Below the pieces are notes generated by a model. That model did not search any database, had not been told where the DNA came from, and saw only the letters and a list, made by a program, of their open reading frames with translations. This document shows, piece after piece, positions 58,988-64,000 of a stretch of DNA of 64,000 nucleotides. The DNA is from Candidatus Saccharimonadota bacterium (GTDB taxonomy: Bacteria; Patescibacteriota; Saccharimonadia; Saccharimonadales; Saccharimonadaceae). Numbering within the stretch: position 1 is the stretch's first letter; each line of letters opens with the position of its first letter. The DNA lies in the NCBI GenBank assembly GCA_017513185.1, contig JAFXGL010000015.1:1-64000 (forward strand), read 5' to 3'. Both the position numbers and the translations under genes were made by a program.

Positions 58988-60442
58988 CTACTGGTTATCC
59001 AGTGATAATGCCTCTTTAACTCGATTTAATCTAGATAAAACTACGTTTTTGCCTAAGACATTCAAAGTTAAATCTAATGCTGGCGAAAAAGGAGCGAAAG
59101 AAATCGATAATCTTATTAAAGAAAATAGTTCTGCTGGTTTTCTGTTTGTCTTAACCAGTAAATCATTCAAAACTTCTTTTATCGAATCACTATTCCAATC
59201 CGCTATTTTTTCTAGAGCTTCGATGGAGACGTTTAACAGGTCTACGAGCTCTCGTTCGGAGAGTTTTTTCAGGAATTTGTTGGCGAGGAGCTGTTCGGTG
59301 TCGAAGGTGGGGTCGGCGAAGAAGTAACCGGTCATTTCGCGGAGGTCGGAGAGGGTCTTGAGGCGGTCGTAGATGATGGCGAGAACTTGTTTTTTGTAAT
59401 CGTCACTGAAATTGGCTGCGCTGTCGGGCCAGAAGCCAGCAGTGCGGGGGTAGAAGGTGTCAATTCCCTGTTCGTCGACGAGTTTGCGAATCCATTGGCC
59501 GTTCATCCAGAGGAGTTTGACTTCGTCGTAGCGGGCGCCGGAGTTTTGAATGCGGTCGAGACTGAACTTTTTGATGAGCTCGTCTTTGGTGTAGATTTCT
59601 TGTTCGGTGCCGTCGTTCCAGCCGAGGCAGGCGAGGTAGTTGAGCATGGCTTCGGGGAGGACGCCGTCTTTTCTGTATTCGGTGACGGATTTGGCGCCGT
59701 CGCGTTTGCCAAGTTTTTTATTTCCTGTCGGGGCGAGGATGTGGGGGAGGGAGACGAGGAGAGGCTGGTCGATGCCGAAGGCTTCGTAGAGAGCGAGGTA
59801 GTTGGGGGTGCTAGAAAGGTATTCGACGCCGCGGGCAACCATGTTGATGCCCATGAGGAAATCGTCGACGATGTGGGCGAAGTTGTAGGTGGGGAGGCCG
59901 TCTTTTTTAATTAGAATGATGTCGTCTTGGACTTCGGGGCCGGCGTGGAGGTCACCCATGACTTCGTCGTGCCAGTTTCTAGGCTTTGGGTCGGCTTTGA
60001 AGCGGATAGGCATGCCAGGCTGCCAGTCGGGAGTGGTCTCGGGGCGGTGGTTACGGTATAAATAAGGGATTTTTTTGGCATTGTCGGCGTCGCGGTAGCC
60101 TTGGATAGTGTCGGAGTCAGTGGGGTCGGCGTAGGCGCGGCCCTTTTCGATGAGCTTTTTGGCCCAGTCGAGGTAGAGGTCTTTGCGCTGAGTTTGGAAG
60201 TAAGGGGCGTGGGGGCCGCCAATTTCGGGGCCTTCGTCCCATTCGAGGCCGAGCCACTTTAGAGTGTCCATGATGAGGTCGGTGGCGCCTTCGACGTAGC
60301 GGGCTTGGTCGGTGTCTTCAATCCGTAGGATGAATTTTCCGTCGGATTGTTTCGCGGCTAGGTATGGATAAATAGCGCTACGGACATTGCCGATGTGAAT
60401 GTAGCCCGTGGGCGAGGGTGCAAAACGAGTGATGATTTTCAT
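58988..60442 (-). CDS. gltX: Glutamyl-tRNA synthetase
   Basis: 484 residues, class I: HIGH-type FAPSPTGYIHIGNVRSAIYPYLAAK, RIEDTDQARYVEGA, KKDGLPTYNFAHIVDDFLMGI, KMSKS-type KKLGKRDGAKSV, then the helical anticodon domain. It charges the tRNA-Glu pair at 54613-54778. The last 75 codons (58988-59220) are markedly more AT-rich and less skewed than the rest. Leaderless start. Confidence 0.96.
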   Translation of the reverse strand: MKIITRFAPSPTGYIHIGNVRSAIYPYLAAKQSDGKFILRIEDTDQARYVEGATDLIMDTLKWLGLEWDEGPEIGGPHAPYFQTQRKDLYLDWAKKLIEKGRAYADPTDSDTIQGYRDADNAKKIPYLYRNHRPETTPDWQPGMPIRFKADPKPRNWHDEVMGDLHAGPEVQDDIILIKKDGLPTYNFAHIVDDFLMGINMVARGVEYLSSTPNYLALYEAFGIDQPLLVSLPHILAPTGNKKLGKRDGAKSVTEYRKDGVLPEAMLNYLACLGWNDGTEQEIYTKDELIKKFSLDRIQNSGARYDEVKLLWMNGQWIRKLVDEQGIDTFYPRTAGFWPDSAANFSDDYKKQVLAIIYDRLKTLSDLREMTGYFFADPTFDTEQLLANKFLKKLSERELVDLLNVSIEALEKIADWNSDSIKEVLNDLLVKTNRKPAELFSLIRLSISFAPFSPALDLTLNVLGKNVVLSRLNRVKEALSLDNQ

Positions 60443-60460
60443 GGTCTAATTATATAATAA

Positions 60461-61348
60461 TTAGAGACTTGTGACAATGGATTTAATCTGTTTCTTGGTG
60501 AGGTTGTTGCCGGAGGCTTGGATTTTGTAGAGGATGTTGCCGTTAATCCAGGTGGCATTGCTGCCGGAGATGAAGATGGTGATGCCCTGTTCGCGGACGG
60601 AGGTGTAATTATTGCCCCAGGTAGACTTGACGTAGGAGGCCTCGAGAGTTTCGTTGTCCCAGGAGGTCTTTTCTTCGCTCAAGGTGAAGGAGCCGGACTC
60701 GGAATCGTTAAAGGTCATGGAGATTTTCTTGTCTTCGGAAACGATGTCGGATAAAGAGTAGCCGCGGGGGATGTAGGTGGGGTAAGTGGCATCGATGCCG
60801 GACTGCATGGCGGCGACACGGACGGAGATGTCTGGGGTGTTGACGGAGACAAAGTAGCCGACGATGCCAACGGCGAGGGCGGCGCAGCCAAAGGCTAGAA
60901 GGAGCTTCTTGGCGCCGAGGGTGCGTTTGGTGGAGATGCCTTTTTTGTTGCCGGAGTCGGCGTCCATGGAGGCGACGGACTTTAATGCGGACTTTACTGC
61001 GCTGTCTTTAACCTTGGTGGCCTTTTCTGCTTTGGGGGAGGTGATGAGGTTTCTCTCGATGGTGGCGGAGAGAGGGCGAGGTGTGGAGGTGGGGGCAGCC
61101 GGAGTGGCGGCGGCTTCGCGCAAGGTCTTGCCGGCCTTGAGGGCGGCGAGGCGTTCGCGGTTAATCTTGTCGGCGAGGGCCTGGCGACGCTTCAAATCAT
61201 CGGCGCGGCGCTTGGCGACGGAGTCGACAGCAGCGACCTTTTCTGGCTTTTTGACGTACTTTCTGTTTAAAGTAGTCGAGCGCTGGACGCGACGATGTGA
61301 CGCGGAGCTAGAGATGCTGGTGTGGTCGACTGGGTTATCGTTTTCCAT
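60461..61348 (-). CDS. DUF4367-like membrane-anchored protein
   Basis: 295 residues. A long basic, disordered cytoplasmic part (1-145), one transmembrane helix (about 148-168, LLLAFGCAALAVGIVGYFVSV), and an external domain YPTYIPRGYSLSDIVSEDKKISMTF...FTLSEEKTSWDNETLEASYV...ISGSNATWINGNILYKI, typical of DUF4367. Role unknown, perhaps envelope stress sensing. TATATT lies 6 nt before the ATG (leaderless). Confidence 0.8.
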   Translation of the reverse strand: MENDNPVDHTSISSSASHRRVQRSTTLNRKYVKKPEKVAAVDSVAKRRADDLKRRQALADKINRERLAALKAGKTLREAAATPAAPTSTPRPLSATIERNLITSPKAEKATKVKDSAVKSALKSVASMDADSGNKKGISTKRTLGAKKLLLAFGCAALAVGIVGYFVSVNTPDISVRVAAMQSGIDATYPTYIPRGYSLSDIVSEDKKISMTFNDSESGSFTLSEEKTSWDNETLEASYVKSTWGNNYTSVREQGITIFISGSNATWINGNILYKIQASGNNLTKKQIKSIVTSL

Positions 61349-61474
61349 GATTAAAATATATACCTCGCTTGTTATAATTCTTATATCTATAATAATTTAA
61401 GCGGAATAGAAAAGCAAGAGCTATTTTTAAAAAAATTTTTATGGTATAATTTGTGCATATATAATATATAGTTT

Positions 61475-62980
61475 ATGGACGAACAAGAGAAGATAGACCG
61501 TAGAGCTCACGTGCGTTTGATTGCGACGGAGGTGTTGATGTTTTTGGCGGTGCTGGCGTTGGTGGGGTTTTTGACGCTGGTGGTGATGGGATATTCGCTT
61601 AATCTGAGGGGGCTGTCGGGGGGCGGTGAGGTGGTGGAACGATCGGGGCTGGTGCAGATTTCTAGTGTGCCGACGGGGGCGACGATATATATTGACGGCG
61701 AGGCGCCGCTGCTGCTTTCTACCAATGCCAGCCGGACGATGCTGGCCGGTGAGCATGAGATTTCTTTGGAGAGAGACGGGTTTCTTGGCTGGAAGAAGAC
61801 GATACGAGTGACGGAGGGGATGGTGTATCGGCTGAACTATCCGCGGCTGGTTAAGACCGAGCGGGAGACGGAGGAGGTGTTTGAGTTTGAGAAGGCGGAG
61901 GTGGAGCTCTTGAAGGTGCCGGAGAAGTATGCGATGGGGGAGGGGGCGATAAAGTCTGAAGGGGTGAAGCTCGCGAGTGTGTCGCCGAACCATGAGCTGA
62001 TGGCGGTGCTGATGGGGTCGAGCTTGTATATAACGAATCTGAATGAGAATAAGCCGGAGCTGAAGCTGGTGGAGCTGGTGGATGCGGAGGGGAAGGCGGT
62101 GGCCATTAAGACGATGCAGAAGGTGGCATGGAGTGGTAATAGCGAGCGGATGTTGGCGCTGGTGAATGAGAAGTGGGTGGTGATGAACGTGAAGAATGCG
62201 AAGGAAACAGTGTGGCTGGGTGAAATTTTGGCTGAACGGAGCGCGTTCGAAAAGCGCGACGAAATTACTATTAAAGATGTGAAATTTGAGAGTGAAGCGG
62301 GGGAGCGGCTGCTGATTTTGAGTGAGAAAAAGGCGCTGTTTGAGGTGAATGTGCGGGATAAAAAGGTGAGCGAGGCGCTGATGGCAGAGGTGGCGAGCTT
62401 TGATAATGATGGAGAGAGAGTGGTGTTTTTGAGTGAGGAGGGGAAGCTGATGGCGTATCGCGTGGGGGAGGGAGAGGGGCACCTGATAATAGAGGCGACG
62501 AAGGGGGCGAAGTTTGCGACGGAGCGGTATTTCCAGGAGAGTTATGTGGGAGTGGTGGAGAGCGGTAAGTTTGTGGTGTACCGAAAGACGGGGTGGCCGA
62601 TGGCGGATGAGGAGATGGAAGAGGTGTTTTCTGAGGAGGTGGGGTTTGAAGTGAGCGCGGTGAAAAAGCGCGGGAAAGGGATGGTGTTTGAGCTGGTGGG
62701 AACGGAGGGGGAGGATAAGGTGTTTGATATAGAGGCGATGGCGCTGACTCCGGTGGATGCGACGAATACGGCGTGGGTGGATGAGTATTTGCGCTATAAG
62801 TTGAAGGATGGGAAGCTCTCCGTGATGGATTATGATGGGTTAAATGAGCGGGAGCTGGTGCTTACTGGAGTGCGCTCGGGGCGAACAGTGACGATTTCTG
62901 GAAATAATCGATGGTTGTATTATTTTATGAGTGCTGATAAAGAGGGGGTGGAGAAGCTGGTAAGAGAGAGGGTGCTTTAG
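61475..62980 (+). CDS. PEGA-domain membrane protein
   Basis: 501 residues. One transmembrane helix (about 13-37, TEVLMFLAVLALVGFLTLVVMGYSL), then a PEGA domain (about 52-122: LVQISSVPTGATIYIDGEAP...AGEHEISLERDGFLGWKKTIRV). The C-terminal 350 residues form repeated beta units like a propeller (VSPNHELMAVLMGSSLYIT; VAWSGNSERMLALVNEKWVV). PEGA domains are surface-layer-like modules. Leaderless: TATAAT just upstream of the ATG. Confidence 0.85.
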   Translation: MDEQEKIDRRAHVRLIATEVLMFLAVLALVGFLTLVVMGYSLNLRGLSGGGEVVERSGLVQISSVPTGATIYIDGEAPLLLSTNASRTMLAGEHEISLERDGFLGWKKTIRVTEGMVYRLNYPRLVKTERETEEVFEFEKAEVELLKVPEKYAMGEGAIKSEGVKLASVSPNHELMAVLMGSSLYITNLNENKPELKLVELVDAEGKAVAIKTMQKVAWSGNSERMLALVNEKWVVMNVKNAKETVWLGEILAERSAFEKRDEITIKDVKFESEAGERLLILSEKKALFEVNVRDKKVSEALMAEVASFDNDGERVVFLSEEGKLMAYRVGEGEGHLIIEATKGAKFATERYFQESYVGVVESGKFVVYRKTGWPMADEEMEEVFSEEVGFEVSAVKKRGKGMVFELVGTEGEDKVFDIEAMALTPVDATNTAWVDEYLRYKLKDGKLSVMDYDGLNERELVLTGVRSGRTVTISGNNRWLYYFMSADKEGVEKLVRERVL

Positions 62981-62992
62981 AGCGTTCTAGAG

Positions 62993-63022
62993 AAAAAATA
63001 GCCCCGCTTGGGGAAGCGGGGC
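62993..63022 (-). terminator. Terminator of the 204-residue gene
   Basis: Minus strand GCCCCGCTT-cccc-AAGCGGGGC then TATTTTTT. Confidence 0.88.
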
Positions 63023-63038
63023 TGGGGGTAGGGAGGTG

Positions 63039-63653
63039 TTACGGGAACTGCGGGTCAATGTTGCCGGCGTCGGGGCCGGTCAGGGGGTTTTCTACGCATT
63101 CGTAGAAGAACTGGGAATTCAAGGACGGCTGGACAAAATCACTGCCGGAGAATTCGTAGTGGTCCTGACACCAGTTGGGAATCGGAAGCGCATCGATGTC
63201 TCTTTCATCGAGATTGCTGACATAAATGTCGTATTCGTCGATGGAGCGGAAATGCAGCGTCCGGTCGTGTTTGAGATCGATGATGTAGATGCCGTCGGGG
63301 TCGAGGTCGGGAATACGAACGGCGATGCAGGGCTGTTCTGTGGCCAAGAGGTCCAGAACGGCGAACTCGGCGTTGTCCGTGCGGAAGAGGTTCCAACCTT
63401 TAGCGGTGGAGCTAATCAGCAAGCAGCTCGGGACGATGTATTCCTTGCTCGGGATTTCTTCAGCGGTTTTGCGCTCGCGGAAGAAGGTCCGGCCAGAGCG
63501 GCCAAAGACGTAGATGGCTTCGTTGGTGTTCCTTTCGCCATAGTGTTCCAGGGTCATTCCAATCGGGAAAGCATTGCCATCATGTTCTAACATGAAGGTG
63601 GGGTTCGGGGCCGTAGTAACGTCTACTTTCAGGTTTCCGTAAATCGTACGCAT
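63039..63653 (-). CDS. Unknown protein, 204 residues
   Basis: No domain recognised. Mixed alpha/beta with motifs such as AIYVFGRSGRTFFRERKTAEE and CIAVRIPDLDPDGIYIIDLKHDRTL. AAAGGAGG site before the ATG. Preceded by a perfect promoter TTGACA-17-TATAAT (63755-63726 region) and a leader with TGGGAGGGAG. Solitary unit with its own terminator. Confidence 0.65.
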   Translation of the reverse strand: MRTIYGNLKVDVTTAPNPTFMLEHDGNAFPIGMTLEHYGERNTNEAIYVFGRSGRTFFRERKTAEEIPSKEYIVPSCLLISSTAKGWNLFRTDNAEFAVLDLLATEQPCIAVRIPDLDPDGIYIIDLKHDRTLHFRSIDEYDIYVSNLDERDIDALPIPNWCQDHYEFSGSDFVQPSLNSQFFYECVENPLTGPDAGNIDPQFP

Positions 63654-63765
63654 TGTAACGTACCTCCTTTAAATATACTTCTCTAGCTTCCTCCCTCCCA
63701 GGATTTGCCAAAGATGCTTTCATTATAGCATAACCTTTACGAAATGTCAATAGTGTGGTATAAAA

Positions 63766-63795
63766 AAATCACCTCTGTTTTATAGAGGTGATTTT
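63766..63795. terminator. Bidirectional terminator between rpsH and the 204-residue gene's promoter
   Basis: AAATCACCTCT-gttttat-AGAGGTGATTT flanked by A and T runs, 8 nt after the rpsH stop. Confidence 0.85.
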
Positions 63796-63802
63796 TATTT
63801 AT

Positions 63803-64000
63803 TTACCAGACCTTGACGAGGAGTTCTCCGCCGAGGCGGTTTTTGACGGCGTCGCGGCCGGTCATGATGCCCTTGCTCGTAGAGACGAGGACGATACCGC
63901 GGCCAGATTTGACCTTCGGGATTTCGCTGGCGGCGACGTAGACGCGGCGGCCAGGCTTACTTACTTTGTCGATTTCGTGGATGGCAGCAATTTTGCCTTC
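63803..64000 (-). CDS. rpsH: 30S ribosomal protein S8, C-terminal part
   Basis: The last 65 residues: EGKIAAIHEIDKVSKPGRRV, then YVAASEIPKVKSGRGIVLVSTSKGIMTGRDAV and the end GGELLVKVW. Matches S8, including the GxGIxxxSTSKGxM motif that contacts 16S rRNA. The 5' end lies beyond base 64000. A terminator right after the stop suggests S8 ends a ribosomal transcript here, whereas rplF usually follows. Confidence 0.95.
   Translation of the reverse strand, partial: EGKIAAIHEIDKVSKPGRRVYVAASEIPKVKSGRGIVLVSTSKGIMTGRDAVKNRLGGELLVKVW

Overview
The window looks like a chromosome segment of a Patescibacteria (CPR) bacterium, most likely Candidatus Saccharibacteria (TM7). This is inferred from the gene set and style, not from a marker search: compact conserved genes, many leaderless starts, a membrane-anchored TraG/VirB4-like ATPase, PEGA, DUF3048 and DUF4367 envelope proteins, and an EPS locus. 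TGA behaves as a normal stop. The given strand is G-rich over C almost throughout, whichever strand is coding.

Layout. 1-630: a foldback repeat and a DUF1016/YhcG-like remnant. 630-7315: a complete diversity-generating retroelement (DGR): TetR-type regulator, a 1058-residue membrane-anchored FISUMP (C-type-lectin-fold) target ending in the variable repeat (VR), a structured spacer, the template repeat (TR), an accessory protein that looks like a MutS-like/Avd fusion, and the reverse transcriptase. All 16 VR/TR differences lie at template adenines. 7528-14110: a short ORF, then a division/wall cluster (ftsI, mraY, ftsW, murG, ftsQ-like). 14111-23900: foldback repeats, a DUF218 protein, the ATPase, a sigma4/HARE-HTH regulator, topA, dprA, an unassigned RNA gene of about 330 nt, and pth.

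23914-36110 is a surface-polysaccharide region (ugd, a nonsense-interrupted epimerase, wzx, pyruvyltransferase, wzy, two glycosyltransferases, priming sugar transferase). It is broken by accessory inserts, including a Panacea-type toxin-antitoxin pair and an HNH protein, and carries three leftover wzx 3' ends. 36187-53299 is mostly housekeeping (rarA, ppa, glyQS, recO, a two-component pair, clpP, a HELLH membrane protein, clpC under a CIRCE-like operator, fusA, pgk, pyk) with solitary genes of unknown function. 54613-54778 holds two tRNA-Glu genes, followed by an accessory island (about 54.8-56.9 kb) with a DUF3048 fragment, tiny ORFs, a Lar-like protein and an orphan CdiA-CT-like nuclease. 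Then come DUF3048, gltX, DUF4367, PEGA and a partial rpsH.

The main discovery is the DGR: the regulator probably controls the target gene through a palindrome covering its -35 box, and the retroelement would rewrite the target's lectin-like tip. In an epibiont that binds host cells this suggests a tunable adhesin (inference). A second candidate novelty is a family of foldback elements, flush with gene 3' ends, whose stems change sequence while keeping complementarity.
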